From: Devosia sp.
GTDB taxonomy: Bacteria; Pseudomonadota; Alphaproteobacteria; Rhizobiales; Devosiaceae
Direction of reading: 5' to 3'
Length of the DNA: 57,364 nucleotides
Assembly (NCBI RefSeq): GCF_014860165.1
Contig: NZ_JACZKG010000059.1
Coordinates: 1 to 57,364 of the forward strand
Shown one piece after another: positions 42,856 to 52,280 of the stretch. Made by a program: the position numbers and the translations under genes. The notes beneath the pieces were generated by a model that worked only from the letters and a program-made list of their open reading frames with translations, searched no databases and was not told the DNA's origin. Within the stretch, counting starts at the first letter, position 1; every line of letters starts with the position of its first letter.

Positions 42856-43835
42856 CAGCGGTCTCCCCCATCGAACCGGACCTTGCCCAGCCAGATGTAA
42901 AGCATGGTCAGGACGGCAATGATCAGGAACAGCAAGGTCGACATTGCCGATCCATAAGCGAACTTGTCGAAGTCGAAGAGGTTTTCCCGCGCCAGCACAG
43001 ACATGGTCTTGGTGGCGGTACTGTTGGGCGTCAGCACATAGATCAGGTCGAAAATGCGCAGCGCATCGAGCAGGCGGAAGATGATCGCCACCATCAGGGC
43101 GGGGCGAACCAGCGGCAGCGTGATGCGGAAGAACTGCTTGACCGGATGCACACCGTCGAGATCGGCAGCTTCATAGATATCCCGAGGCACCATCTGCAGG
43201 CCCGCCAGGATCAGCAGCGCCATGAACGGCGTGGTCTTCCAGATATCGACGATCAGCACCGCCTGCATGGCGGTCTCGGCGGTGGCCGTCCAGGCCACTT
43301 TCTGGCTCAACAGGCCAAGGCGCAGGCCAAGGTCGTTGAGAATGCCGAACTGGTCGTTCAGCATCCAGCTCCACATCTTGGCCGACACGATGGTGGGAAT
43401 TGCCCAGGGAATGAGGATGGCGGCGCGGACAATGCTGCGGCCGCGGAATTCGGCATTGAGCACCAGCGCCACGATCATGCCGAGGATGGCTTCGAAGAAC
43501 ACCGACGTCGCAGCGAAGCGCAGGGTATTCCACACCGCGTTCCACCAGGCCGGGTCCACCAGCAGGCCACGATAGCGCGTCACGCCGCTTTCGAGCGTGG
43601 TCCAGCGCAGGTAATTGCCGAAGCCGATCCACTCGGCGCCGTAGAGATCGGTCAGCGAGGCATCGGTGAAGGAGAAATAGATAGAACGAAGAAGCGGCCA
43701 GCCCGCCACCACGGCCAATGCCAGCAGCATCGGCAACAGGAACCACCGTGCAGCGCGCACGCGCTGCTGCATCAGTTCCGATTTGATTTTCGGCACAGTC
43801 ACCGTGACCGGCGGCGCCAGCGTATCGGTCGTCAT
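42855..43835 (-). CDS. thuF: Sugar ABC transporter permease ThuF
   Basis: A 326-residue MalF-type permease. After a 30-residue cytoplasmic start come six helices and the EAA loop IYEAADLDGVHPVKQFFRITLPLVRP (about 226). It partners with ThuG. A 143-base gap separates it from thuE, where a hairpin could raise binding-protein yield, though I see no strong structure there. Confidence 0.94.
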
Positions 43836-43978
43836 TGCGGCCTCCTCCCCGTTATTGCGCTTATTGTGGTGTGCGCCAGGGATTCACCTGACGGTCCATG
43901 CGCCTATGGCAATCATCGCGCAAAGCGGGCGACCGGGAAACCCCAGCCGTCCGCCTTGCATCTGAGACCTGGGAGGAC

Positions 43979-45250
43979 TTACCAGGCCTCGCCGCCCTTG
44001 AGGTCGGTCAGGTCGGCCTCGAGCAATTCGAGGTTCTCCGCCGCGGTGCCGTTACCCGAAAGGGTGTTGTGCACGGCGCTCCAGAACAGCGAGGAGACCT
44101 CGTTGTACTTGACCTTGGTCGGTGCCGACGGACGCGGCACTGCATTGAGGAAGATATCCTTCCAGCTCGGGATGATCGGCTGGGCAGCCGCGACATCCGC
44201 ATCGTCATAGAGCGAAACGATGGTGGGCAGGTTGGACTGGTTGATCGCGCGTTCCTTCTGCACTTCGGTCGAGCTCAGGAAGAGCGCGAGTTCGATAGCG
44301 GCTTCCGGATCGGGCGAGTACTTGGACACGGCCACGTTCCAGCCGCCCAGGGTTGCAGCCGAACGTGCGTCCGGGCCGTCGCCCTTGGGCAGCGGAGCCA
44401 CGTCGAACAGGCCCTTCACCGCCGAGTCATCGCCGTTGCCGAGCGAATAGGCATAGGGCCAGTTGCGGTGGAACACGGCATTGCCGAGTTGCCATACGCC
44501 GCGGCTTTCTTCTTCCTGATAGGCCAGGTTGCCTTCCGGCGAGATCGTCCCGATCCAGCTGGCAGCGCGATCGATAGCGGCAGCAGCCTGTTCATTGTTG
44601 ATCGAGATGGTGCCATCGGCTTCCACGATCTGGCCGCCGCCATTGGACATGACCCATTCGAGGGCATCGCAGGTCAGGCCTTCATAGGCGTTGCCCTGGA
44701 ACACGAAACCCCACATTTCAGGGTTACCGGCAGCGCGCTCGGCATCCATGATTTCCTTGGCGGTCGCTTCCATTTCGGCCCAGGTGGTCGGCACGGTCTT
44801 GCCGTACTTTTCCAGCAGGTCCTTGCGGTAGTAGAGCGCCGGAGCGTCGGTGAAGGCCGGCAGGGCAACGAGCTTGCCGTCAACCGTCTGTGACTCGATG
44901 ATCGAGGGGAAGTGGTCGCCCACCACGCCTGCGGCGGCTTCGGTCAGGTCGAGGAACTGGTCCGCAAGCTGCGGCGCCCAGATCACGTCGGTCTGGTACA
45001 CGTCGATGTCGGTATTGCCGGCAGCGAGCCACAGGCGGTACTGGCCGAACTGGTCGGAGGTCGAGGATGGCATCGGCACGACAGTGACGGTGTGGCCCGT
45101 ATCGGCCTCGAACTTGTCGAGCTGGCTGCGCAGGAATGCGAGGCCATTGCCGGTGTCGCCCGACACGATCGACAGGTCGGCAGCCTGGGCCGAGCCCACC
45201 ACCAGCGTCACACTCGTCAACAGACCGACGAGCAACTTGTTGATTTTCAT
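43979..45250 (-). CDS. thuE: Sugar-binding protein ThuE
   Basis: A 423-residue periplasmic binding protein of the MalE/family-1 type with signal peptide (VGLLTSVTLVVGSAQA, about residue 24). Typical stretches are FEADTGHTVTVVPMPSSTSDQFGQYRLWLAAGNTDIDVYQTDVIWAPQLA, LPAFTDAPALYYRKDLLEKYGK and KGDGPDARSAATLGGWNVAVSKYSP. It captures trehalose, maltose or similar disaccharides. The start at 45250 has an excellent GGGAGGATATCTA ribosome site. It is the first gene of the thu operon, with a perfect LacI-type operator 132 bases upstream. Confidence 0.93.
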   Translation of the reverse strand: MKINKLLVGLLTSVTLVVGSAQAADLSIVSGDTGNGLAFLRSQLDKFEADTGHTVTVVPMPSSTSDQFGQYRLWLAAGNTDIDVYQTDVIWAPQLADQFLDLTEAAAGVVGDHFPSIIESQTVDGKLVALPAFTDAPALYYRKDLLEKYGKTVPTTWAEMEATAKEIMDAERAAGNPEMWGFVFQGNAYEGLTCDALEWVMSNGGGQIVEADGTISINNEQAAAAIDRAASWIGTISPEGNLAYQEEESRGVWQLGNAVFHRNWPYAYSLGNGDDSAVKGLFDVAPLPKGDGPDARSAATLGGWNVAVSKYSPDPEAAIELALFLSSTEVQKERAINQSNLPTIVSLYDDADVAAAQPIIPSWKDIFLNAVPRPSAPTKVKYNEVSSLFWSAVHNTLSGNGTAAENLELLEADLTDLKGGEAW

Positions 45251-45381
45251 TAGATATCCTCCCGAATGAACCAACTGTCAGGGAGGCGCACCGATCCGGC
45301 CCTGCGCTTTTGGCGCCGGCCCCGAGCGATTCTCCTCCCTGCAAAAGCGCCCCGTTTCAGCGGCTGTTCCGCCTACATTTC

Positions 45382-45393
45382 CAAAGCGCTTTG
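45382..45393. promoter_or_regulatory. LacI-family operator near thuE
   Basis: CAAAGCGCTTTG is a perfect 12-base palindrome of the class bound by LacI/GalR-family regulators. It lies 132 bases upstream of thuE and the divergent gene encodes such a regulator. Confidence 0.75.
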
Positions 45394-45597
45394 AACGAAA
45401 AGGAACCAGAGCGCCGAAATTCTGTCAAGCGGTCACTCAACGGATTTTTGTGAAATTTTCGACTGAACAGAATTTTAGTGTTATATATCAATATCTTATA
45501 CTCTTGCCGCTGCCTCATAGGTGAATATCACTGCCATTTTAACTGACGTACGCACCTCAAAGAATTGGCTGCAATTTCGGCTCTTGCATCAAAATTT

Positions 45598-45609
45598 GAA
45601 ATCGCTTTG
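45598..45609. promoter_or_regulatory. Second LacI-family operator-like site near thuR
   Basis: GAAATCGCTTTG matches the 45382 site at 10 of 12 positions. It lies near the regulator gene, 216 bases from the first site, so autoregulation or looping is possible. Confidence 0.5.
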
Positions 45610-45749
45610 AATGATCGACGGAGGAGGGAGCAGGAACCGCTGTTCAAGGCGGCCTGCCTGCCCTAAAGGCAAGGTGACCGGGTGCGCGCCCAAGCAGAGA
45701 CGCCGCCCAGAAGCGTTGGTCATGTCGTGCCATGGGGCCAGTTGCAGCA

Positions 45750-46766
45750 ATGAGACTGAAGGATTTGGCCGAACATCTCGGCCTGTCGCAGACCACAGTC
45801 AGTCGTGCGCTCAATGGCTATCCCGAAGTCAATGAGACCACCCGTCTGCGCGTCGCCGAAACGGCTGCGCGCCTGGGCTACCGCCCCAATGCCAGCGCCC
45901 TGCGCCTTGCCACCGGCCGCTCGGGCGCGATCGGCCTGGTGCTGCGCGGGGTGGGGGAACTCGGTCCGCATATGAGCGAGTTCATGGCCGGCATGAGCGG
46001 CCGAATGAGCACCGAGGAAATCGACATCCTGCTGATCACCGTGGATAACTTCCAGGATGAGATGAGCGCCTATCGGCGGCTGGCAGCCAGCCAGAAAGTG
46101 GACGCCATAGTGCTCCACTCGCCAACGCTCCACGACGCGCGCGCCGAACTGCTGCTCGACCTCAAGATTCCCTTTGTGATGCATGGCCGCACCAATATCG
46201 GCGCGCCGATCGCCTGGCTCGACATCGACAATACCGGCGCCATGGAGCGCGCCACCGGCCACCTCCTCGATCTGGGGCACCGCCGCATCGCCCTGCTCAA
46301 TGGCGTCAAGGGCCGCACCTTTGCCGAACACCGCGAAATCGGCTACCTCGCGGCCTTGTCGGCGCGCGGTGTGCCTTTCGACGCAGCGCTGATGGGCAAT
46401 TCACTCTTCACCGACGAAGTGGCGTTCCGCATGGCCCAGGCCATGCTCGAGCTGCGCCCCCGCCCCACCGCCTTCCTCGCCGGCTCGATGATGACTGCCC
46501 TTGGCGTGTTCCGCGCCATCCGCCAGGCTGGGCTGGTGCTGGGCAAGGACGTCTCCATGATCGCCCATGACGACGTCTTCCCCTATCTCAACGCCGACAA
46601 CATGTATCCCAGCATGTCGACGACGCGCTCCTCCATCCGCCAGGCCGGCATGCGGATCGCCGAGCTGATCCTGCAGGTCCTCGGCGGCAAGCCGGTCGCC
46701 GATGTGCATGAGCTCTGGCCGGTCGAGCTGGTCCTCCGCGAAAGCTCGGGACCGGCGCCGCAATAG
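45750..46766 (+). CDS. thuR: LacI family regulator of the thu operon
   Basis: A 338-residue regulator. The N-terminal helix-turn-helix is MRLKDLAEHLGLSQTTVSRALNGYPEVNETTRLRV, followed by the hinge helix NASALRLATGRS and a periplasmic-binding-like sugar-sensing domain (ELLLDLKIPFVMHGRTN, HLLDLGHRRIALLNG, SMIAHDDVFPYL). The start at 45750 (MRLKD) is typical; an in-frame ATG lies at 45732. It is divergent from thuE as thuR is in Sinorhizobium, and should repress the operon until trehalose-like sugar is present. Confidence 0.9.
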   Translation: MRLKDLAEHLGLSQTTVSRALNGYPEVNETTRLRVAETAARLGYRPNASALRLATGRSGAIGLVLRGVGELGPHMSEFMAGMSGRMSTEEIDILLITVDNFQDEMSAYRRLAASQKVDAIVLHSPTLHDARAELLLDLKIPFVMHGRTNIGAPIAWLDIDNTGAMERATGHLLDLGHRRIALLNGVKGRTFAEHREIGYLAALSARGVPFDAALMGNSLFTDEVAFRMAQAMLELRPRPTAFLAGSMMTALGVFRAIRQAGLVLGKDVSMIAHDDVFPYLNADNMYPSMSTTRSSIRQAGMRIAELILQVLGGKPVADVHELWPVELVLRESSGPAPQ

Positions 46767-46784
46767 CGCCCCCCCCGCCTCAGG

Positions 46785-47876
46785 CTAGTCCACGCGCAGC
46801 ACGTGGTTGTCGAAGAGAAAATCGAACCTCTGCGGCGCGCGCTCCGACCCGGCCAGGCCGACCATCTCGCCCTCGCCGCTGGTCGCCACGAACCCTCTGC
46901 CGTCCGCCGCCAGCCCGCAGCCATTGCGCAGCGTTTCCACCAGCACCGGCCGCCTGCCCTCGACGTCGATGGCCACCAGCAGGTCGCCTTCCGGCGAGGA
47001 CACCGCCACCATCGCGCCATCGGCCGATGCGGCAACCGACCCCACATAGTTGCGCAGGTCGACCAGCGTGCCCGGTGGCAGGTCGATAAGGCTGATCTCG
47101 CCATCCATGGTCGCATGGCCAACCAGCTGCGGACTGTCCCCTGATGCGCCCTTGTACTGGCAACCGAACCAGACCCGCCCGCGTCCATCGATCGCCATGT
47201 GGCGGATCGATAGCTGGTGCAACCCGGCATCGAGCCGCAACTGCCCCACTAGCGCCCCGTCACGCCTGTCGATGAACACCACCGAGGGGTCCATTGTCTC
47301 GATATTGAGTTCGGCCCGGCCGAAATCGGGATGCGTCTCGATCCCGCCATTGGCCACGACCAGAGTCACTCCATCGGGCATCAGCAGCATTTCATGCGGC
47401 CCGGTGCCATAGGTCGAAAATTCACCGATGCGCCGATAGCCGTCGGTGGCGTCATAGATCCCGACGACGCCCCGTGCCGCCTCGAAATCACTCTCGGTCG
47501 CATAGAGCAGCCGCCCATCGGGCGAGAACAGGCCATGCCCGAAAAAATGCCGCCCTTCCACGCTGGTAAGCGTCACCGGCGCCTCGCGGCCAGCAGGGTC
47601 AAACACCAGGGCAAACGTCCCCGGTTGCCGGGCAAACACCACGCCCCGCCCGGCCTCGCGGCTGATGGTGATATCGTGCCCCCGGTCCGGCAGGTCGATT
47701 GTCGCGATGACATCGCCCCGCTCTCCCAGCAGCACCGCGCCATAGCCACCACCTGCCGTCTGTACCGCGCTGGCAAAGACCAGTTCGTTGCGCTCCAGCG
47801 CCTGCACCTGCCGCGGCAACAAGCCCGCCGCGAAGCCCGCCCCGGCCGACTTCAGAAAGGCCCGCCGCTGCCACAT
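46785..47876 (-). CDS. DUF1513 protein, Tat-exported
   Basis: A 363-residue protein with a twin-arginine leader (QRRAFLKSAGAGFAAGLLP). The rest looks like a beta-propeller: repeated blade-like units such as GHDITISREAGRGVVFARQPG, HFFGHGLFSPDGRLLYATESD, GPHEMLLMPDGVTLVVANGG and VAASADGAMVAVSSPEG. DUF1513 genes usually close operons with imelysins and a di-haem protein and are iron-regulated. The function is unknown. It starts 3 bases after the imelysin-like gene stop, so it belongs to this operon. Confidence 0.88.
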   Translation of the reverse strand: MWQRRAFLKSAGAGFAAGLLPRQVQALERNELVFASAVQTAGGGYGAVLLGERGDVIATIDLPDRGHDITISREAGRGVVFARQPGTFALVFDPAGREAPVTLTSVEGRHFFGHGLFSPDGRLLYATESDFEAARGVVGIYDATDGYRRIGEFSTYGTGPHEMLLMPDGVTLVVANGGIETHPDFGRAELNIETMDPSVVFIDRRDGALVGQLRLDAGLHQLSIRHMAIDGRGRVWFGCQYKGASGDSPQLVGHATMDGEISLIDLPPGTLVDLRNYVGSVAASADGAMVAVSSPEGDLLVAIDVEGRRPVLVETLRNGCGLAADGRGFVATSGEGEMVGLAGSERAPQRFDFLFDNHVLRVD

Positions 47877-47879
47877 GGC

Positions 47880-48947
47880 TCAGTCGCCATCCAGCGACGA
47901 GAAACCCACTGAAAGGCCCAGCGCCCCGGACAATTGTTCGCCGATCAGCCCCTGCAGCGATTGCGTGACGATAACCAGGTAGTCGAGCGCCAGAGCCTGC
48001 TTCTCGTCCGCCACTGCCTGCTCCACCGGCAACGTCACCAGCCCGATCGCCCGATGGGCATTGCGGAACTCGAAGGCAATCGAATTGTCCAGCCCCCCAT
48101 GTTCGGCCCCGACCGCCCGCGCCAGGCCCGAACCCGCCACCAACGCCTCCATGCCCTCGATATTGGCGGCGATCATTGCCATGGTCAGCCCCGAGCGCCA
48201 GAACAGGGCCTGCTTCGGATTGGACGCCGCATCGCCCTGGGCGATGAACGGGTTGATCCTGGTGTCGCGCAGCCCCTCCAGGCCATGGGACAACAGGCCC
48301 ACCAAGGCCTCCAGCGCCTCGGTTTCGCTGCGGTAATCGGCATTTTCAGGCACTGGCCGCGTCAGGTGCGAAGCGACCCCGTCATAGCGATACCAGCCCA
48401 TCGCCACCTGGTCGGCAATGCTGCTGATATTGGCCGCGATGGCCTGTCCATAGCGGCAGCGAAAGGCGCCACCGGCCCCCAACAGCCCCTCCGCATCCGT
48501 GCCGAACAGCACAAATTCCAGCGCGCCAAGGCCCTGCACCGCCACGCTTTTCTCGCGCAGGCCCATTACCTCGGTCGCACTGGCATCCTCTTCCGCCAGA
48601 ATGGCCTGCACCTGCTTGAGCCCGATGCCACGCCGATCCGGCCAGAACAGCAGCCGATCCGCGCGATTGTCCTCCATCAACGGCCCGATCCGCAGGAACT
48701 CGATCCGCCCATAGGCCTGTGCGGTCAGGCCGAATTGCTGGCGGGCAATGCCGAGCGCCCGATCCGAAGGAGCGGCGCAAAGCCCACCCATGGCGCTCTC
48801 CAGCCCGTTGGCGCGGTTCTTGAACGCGGCAACGCTGGGGCGGATCACCTGATTCACCGCCGCTGCCAACACCTGGGCCGGGGTAATGGCCTGCGCCAGC
48901 GCCGGGCCCGCGCAGAACAACATCAGAACGATCAGCACCAGGCGCAT
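47880..48947 (-). CDS. Imelysin-like periplasmic protein lacking the motif His
   Basis: A 355-residue protein with a signal peptide (MRLVLIVLMLFCAGPALAQA). It has the helical imelysin fold: VLAAAVNQVIRPSVAAFKNRANGLE, VQGLGALEFVLFG, and PVEQAVADEKQALALDYLVIV. The usual G-x-H-x-x-E motif appears as G-L-G-A-L-E, so the His is missing but the Glu is kept. Its start shares one base with the di-haem gene stop. It is probably a partner or scaffold in periplasmic iron handling rather than a peptidase. Confidence 0.87.
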   Translation of the reverse strand: MRLVLIVLMLFCAGPALAQAITPAQVLAAAVNQVIRPSVAAFKNRANGLESAMGGLCAAPSDRALGIARQQFGLTAQAYGRIEFLRIGPLMEDNRADRLLFWPDRRGIGLKQVQAILAEEDASATEVMGLREKSVAVQGLGALEFVLFGTDAEGLLGAGGAFRCRYGQAIAANISSIADQVAMGWYRYDGVASHLTRPVPENADYRSETEALEALVGLLSHGLEGLRDTRINPFIAQGDAASNPKQALFWRSGLTMAMIAANIEGMEALVAGSGLARAVGAEHGGLDNSIAFEFRNAHRAIGLVTLPVEQAVADEKQALALDYLVIVTQSLQGLIGEQLSGALGLSVGFSSLDGD

Positions 48948-50458
48948 CAGAGCGATTCCAGAAAGGCGACGACATCGTCGCGCGTGGCTTGAGACATCTG
49001 CGCGAAGGCATCGCGCGCGGCTTGCGCCTCTCCGCCATGCCACAGAATGGCCTCGACGAGGTTGCGAGCCCGGCCATCATGGAGGAAAAATGTGTGCCCG
49101 GATACGGTCTCGGTGAGCCCGATGCCCCAGAGCGGCGGCGTCCGCCATTCCTGGCCATCCGCCAGTCCCTCGGGGCGATTGTCAGCCAATCCCGCGCCCA
49201 GGTCATGCAGCAGAAAATCCGCATAGGGCCAGATCAGCTGGAACCGGTGCGCCGGATTTACGGCCGTGCGGCTGGTGACGAATTTGGGCACATGGCAGCT
49301 GGCGCAGCCCGCGCCATAAAACGCCGCCTTACCCCGCAGCACCGCCGGATCGTCCACGTCGCGCCGTTCTGGCACGCCCAGCGTTTGCGCATAGAATGTC
49401 ACGAGATCCAGCACCGGGTCCGGCGCCTCGCTGGCGCCCAGCCGCACCTGCTCGCCCGTGGGCATGGCCAGGCATTCCGCCTGCTTCTCGGTGCAGTCGC
49501 CATGCGGCCGGTTGACCAGCGGCGTCGAAATGCCGATATCGCCGGCAAACGCCGCCGCCGACTGGCTGCGGATGGTGGCCATCCCCGCCTTCCAGCCGAA
49601 CCGCCCCAGCATGACACTCTGGCTGACGGGCTCGATGGTCCAGTTCGCCCGACCGGAAATGCCGTCGCCATCACGGTCTTCCGGGTCGGCCAGTGCAAGA
49701 ATATCCTCGACGGGAACCTGCTCCACCAGCCCCAGCCCGATCATCGGATTGGCCAGCCGCGGCGACAGCATGACGTCCTCTGCCAAAGGTCCGTAAGCCA
49801 GGTCGGCCGCCGAATAATGCGGCGCCCGCAGCGTCACCTGAGTGCCGTCACCCAGCGTAACCGGCAGCTCCGTGTAGTCGATCACCATCCGCCCTTCGGC
49901 CTTGAGTCCGGGCACCGCGAAATCCTGCAACTGCGTGCCATAGGTCGGGTCACCCACTTCGCCGGCCACCACGCCGTCCAGCGCCATCCGCGTATCGTCC
50001 GCGCCCGGCGGCACCGATAGCCGCAGGAACATCGACACATTCTCCGCCTGCCCTTCAAACGGCGGGTGCCCACGCCCATCCTTGATGTGGCAGCTCTGGC
50101 AGCCCCGCGCATTGAACAACGGCCCCAGCCCGTCTGACGCCTGCGTCGAACTGGGCGACGAAACCCAGACCTTGCGGAACAGCGCATTGCCCAGCTTGAA
50201 CTGCTCTTCCTGCTCAAAGCTCAGATTGTCGAGGAAATGGCTGAACGCATCGGCATTGGGCGCAAATGTCGTCGTCCCTGCTCCCGCCGGCTTGGCTTCA
50301 AAATTCTCCGCCCGCGAAAAGTCGGTGGTCGGCGCCGTCACGGCAACCACGCGCGCCAGGTCTTCCGCCGTCAGGTCAGCGCGGACCGGATGATCCTGCG
50401 CAATGGCCAGGCCTCCAGCGAGCAGGACGAGGAGAGTAGCAGTGAGGCGGGTTTTCAT
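48947..50458 (-). CDS. Di-haem oxidoreductase-like protein (DUF1111, thiol oxidoreductase family)
   Basis: A 503-residue secreted protein with a signal peptide (LVLLAGGLAIAQ). There are two c-type haem sites: C120-Q-S-C123-H124 (RGCQSCHIKDGRGHPP) and GAGCASCHVPKFVTS near residue 390. A MauG/cytochrome peroxidase-like C-terminal part contains HDLGAGLADNRPEG and TFFLHDGRARNLVEAILWHGGEAQ. It could oxidise or reduce iron, or accept electrons, for the flanking imelysins. It is in the middle of the iron operon. Confidence 0.9.
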   Translation of the reverse strand: MKTRLTATLLVLLAGGLAIAQDHPVRADLTAEDLARVVAVTAPTTDFSRAENFEAKPAGAGTTTFAPNADAFSHFLDNLSFEQEEQFKLGNALFRKVWVSSPSSTQASDGLGPLFNARGCQSCHIKDGRGHPPFEGQAENVSMFLRLSVPPGADDTRMALDGVVAGEVGDPTYGTQLQDFAVPGLKAEGRMVIDYTELPVTLGDGTQVTLRAPHYSAADLAYGPLAEDVMLSPRLANPMIGLGLVEQVPVEDILALADPEDRDGDGISGRANWTIEPVSQSVMLGRFGWKAGMATIRSQSAAAFAGDIGISTPLVNRPHGDCTEKQAECLAMPTGEQVRLGASEAPDPVLDLVTFYAQTLGVPERRDVDDPAVLRGKAAFYGAGCASCHVPKFVTSRTAVNPAHRFQLIWPYADFLLHDLGAGLADNRPEGLADGQEWRTPPLWGIGLTETVSGHTFFLHDGRARNLVEAILWHGGEAQAARDAFAQMSQATRDDVVAFLESL

Positions 50459-50499
50459 GGCGTGCTTCTATTGGCTGGGCGCAGTTTCAAACAATCCCA

Positions 50500-50605
50500 A
50501 TGTCATTCCGGCGAAGGCCGGAATCCATCCTGAGATGACTGCACGCGCGCTGGACGCGGAAAGGACCTCAGGATGAACCCCGGACGGAGCCGGGGTGACA
50601 CCGTG
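50500..50605. repeat. Palindromic repeat between the imelysin and di-haem genes
   Basis: GTCATTCCGGCGAAGGCCGGAATCC is a hairpin of a widely dispersed alphaproteobacterial family. It is followed by CCATCCTGAGATGAC / CCTCAGGATGA and by CCCCGGACGGAGCCGGGG, a third hairpin. It fills most of the 167-base gap. Confidence 0.8.
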
Positions 50606-50625
50606 GTTGGTGGATAGGCTATCGC

Positions 50626-51888
50626 CTACTGGAACACCGCATCCGGGTTGCTCAGGCTGTCGCTGTCCTCGATCGTCACCGCATGTTCAAGCTCCAGCAG
50701 CGCAACGGCCCGTTCGATGCCGCGTGTCTGCGCGATCAGACCGTCAATCGCCGCCTGCACCACGGCATTGCCTTCCGCATTGCCCTCGCCGATCTGCTGG
50801 TCATAGGCCTCGCCGCCCTCGGCGCGCTCAGCCATCACATTCATCTTGGCGACGGTGTCATCCAGCAGCGCCTTGATTTCGGCATCAAGCGCCGTATCCT
50901 TGGCCGCAATCACCTCCGACAGCGACGGGCCATCGACCACCGAACCGTCGGTGCGGACATACTTGCCGAGATAGACATTTCGCACGCCCAGCGCGTCATT
51001 GAGATGCGACACATGCGTATTGTCCGAGAAGCAGTCATGCTCCTCCTCCGGATCGTGCAGCAGCAAGCCCAGCTTCATCCGCTCGCCGGCCAGCTCGCCA
51101 AAGCTCAGCGAGCCCATGCCGGTCAGGATTGCCGAAATCCCCAGTTCCGGCAGCGCCGCACGAGCCGCGCCCTCAGCAGTCCAGTTACCCACCATCTCTT
51201 CGAGATCATCAACCAGCAGCGTCGAGGCCGCCTTGAGATAGGCCGCACGTCGATCGGCATACTCGGCGCTCGAATAGTCGGTGAACGGCCGTGCCCCGGC
51301 GCCGGGACCGGTCCCATTCAGATCCTGCCCCCAGAGCAGGAATTCGATGGCATGGTAGCCGGTCGCCACATTTGACTCCACGCCCGCAGCTTCCTGCAGG
51401 CTTTCTTGCAGCAAGCTTGGGGTTATCAGGCTGGCGTCCAGCTCGACCCCATCGATGGTGATCCTGGGATTGGCAATGACATTGGCGACATAGAGGCCAT
51501 TGCTGTCGCTCTCGCTGCCATAGCTGGCATCGACATAGTCGATCAGACCCTCGTCCAGCGGCCAGGCATTCACCCGCCCTTCCCACTCATCAACGATTGG
51601 ATTGCCGAAGCGGAAGGCCTCGGTCTGCTGGTAGGGAATACGCGCCGCCTTCCAGGCATCCCTGGCTGCCGCGAGTGTCGCTTCGCTCGGGCTTGCAATC
51701 AGCGCATCGATGGCAGCGTCCAGCGTCTTGGCGGTCACCAGGGAATCCTCGTAACCCGCCAGTGCGATGTCGGCATAGTTTGCCAGCACAGCGGCATCAT
51801 CGGGCGCTTGGGCATGGGCGGCCATTGGTGCCACGGACAGCGTCAGGGCAATGGCAAAGCTGCGCAGGGTGCGCTGTGTCGAGATCAT
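50626..51888 (-). CDS. Imelysin family periplasmic protein
   Basis: A 420-residue imelysin/IrpA-type protein with a signal peptide ending AAHAQA. The motif G-x-H-x-x-E is intact: G177, H179 and E182 in GYHAIEFLLWG. Other conserved parts are WKAARIPYQQTEAFRFGNPIVDEWEGRVNAWPLDEGLIDYVD and HDPEEEHDCFSDNTHVSHLND. Imelysins bind metal and are induced in iron starvation. The start at 51888 has GGAGGATC. It is the first gene of the operon, downstream of a likely Irr box. Confidence 0.93.
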   Translation of the reverse strand: MISTQRTLRSFAIALTLSVAPMAAHAQAPDDAAVLANYADIALAGYEDSLVTAKTLDAAIDALIASPSEATLAAARDAWKAARIPYQQTEAFRFGNPIVDEWEGRVNAWPLDEGLIDYVDASYGSESDSNGLYVANVIANPRITIDGVELDASLITPSLLQESLQEAAGVESNVATGYHAIEFLLWGQDLNGTGPGAGARPFTDYSSAEYADRRAAYLKAASTLLVDDLEEMVGNWTAEGAARAALPELGISAILTGMGSLSFGELAGERMKLGLLLHDPEEEHDCFSDNTHVSHLNDALGVRNVYLGKYVRTDGSVVDGPSLSEVIAAKDTALDAEIKALLDDTVAKMNVMAERAEGGEAYDQQIGEGNAEGNAVVQAAIDGLIAQTRGIERAVALLELEHAVTIEDSDSLSNPDAVFQ

Positions 51889-51959
51889 GAGCGATCCTCC
51901 AGGTGATTTTCCAACTGGACTACCTTTGTCATCTTTATAAAGCAATTCAATTTCAATAG

Positions 51960-51976
51960 TTTAGAGAGAGTCTAAA
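51960..51976. promoter_or_regulatory. ICE-type (Irr) iron-control box
   Basis: TTTAGAGAGAGTCTAAA has 6-base inverted arms, TTTAGA and TCTAAA, with a 5-base centre. It fits the rhizobial Irr box form TTTAGAA-N3-TTCTAAA apart from the inner A/T pair. It lies 72 bases upstream of the imelysin start. Confidence 0.65.
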
Positions 51977-52038
51977 GTACGAAGCCACCCTTGCGTCCGC
52001 CGTCCCGACCAGCAAGATCGATCCGCCTCACCCAATTT

Positions 52039-52054
52039 TTGACCATCTGGACTA
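52039..52054. promoter_or_regulatory. RutR-box-like palindrome upstream of the ABC importer
   Basis: TTGACCATCTGGACTA shares TTGACCA with the RutR consensus and ACCATCTGG exactly with the site at 17730. The right half is weaker. It lies 242 bases before the binding-protein start. Confidence 0.4.
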
Positions 52055-52280
52055 AACTGTCACAAACGGGCACTGTCACAATTGCAGCAGGGAGGCTGGG
52101 GCTTGGGCGGGGGATTGCGCGCAATCGGTTGAAGAGTGGGCGTCACAGGCCGCCCTGCGGCCGTCATGTGCGCTTCTACAGGCCGTCATCGCACTGTCAT
52201 ACCACCACACTACTTGCCTCCTCAGTTCGCCGGACCGTCCCCAGATGGACGATCTCGAACGACTTTCAGGGAGACTGAAC

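Larger units (their letters stand above)
45251..45749. other. Divergent regulatory gap between thuE and its LacI regulator
   Basis: About 500 bases, more AT-rich than its surroundings (for example TTATATATCAATATCTTATA near 45480-45500). It holds two operator-like palindromes described separately and must contain both promoters. The plus-strand frame at 45611-45835 has no family-like sequence and I do not call it. Confidence 0.6.
51889..52280. other. Divergent regulatory gap between imelysin operon and ABC importer
   Basis: 392 bases with an ICE-type box near the imelysin side, a RutR-like palindrome in the middle (52039) and, just after that, two direct copies of ACTGTCACAA (52056-52065 and 52072-52081). 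A CTGTCAT follows at 52194. No small gene is convincing. Confidence 0.6.
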
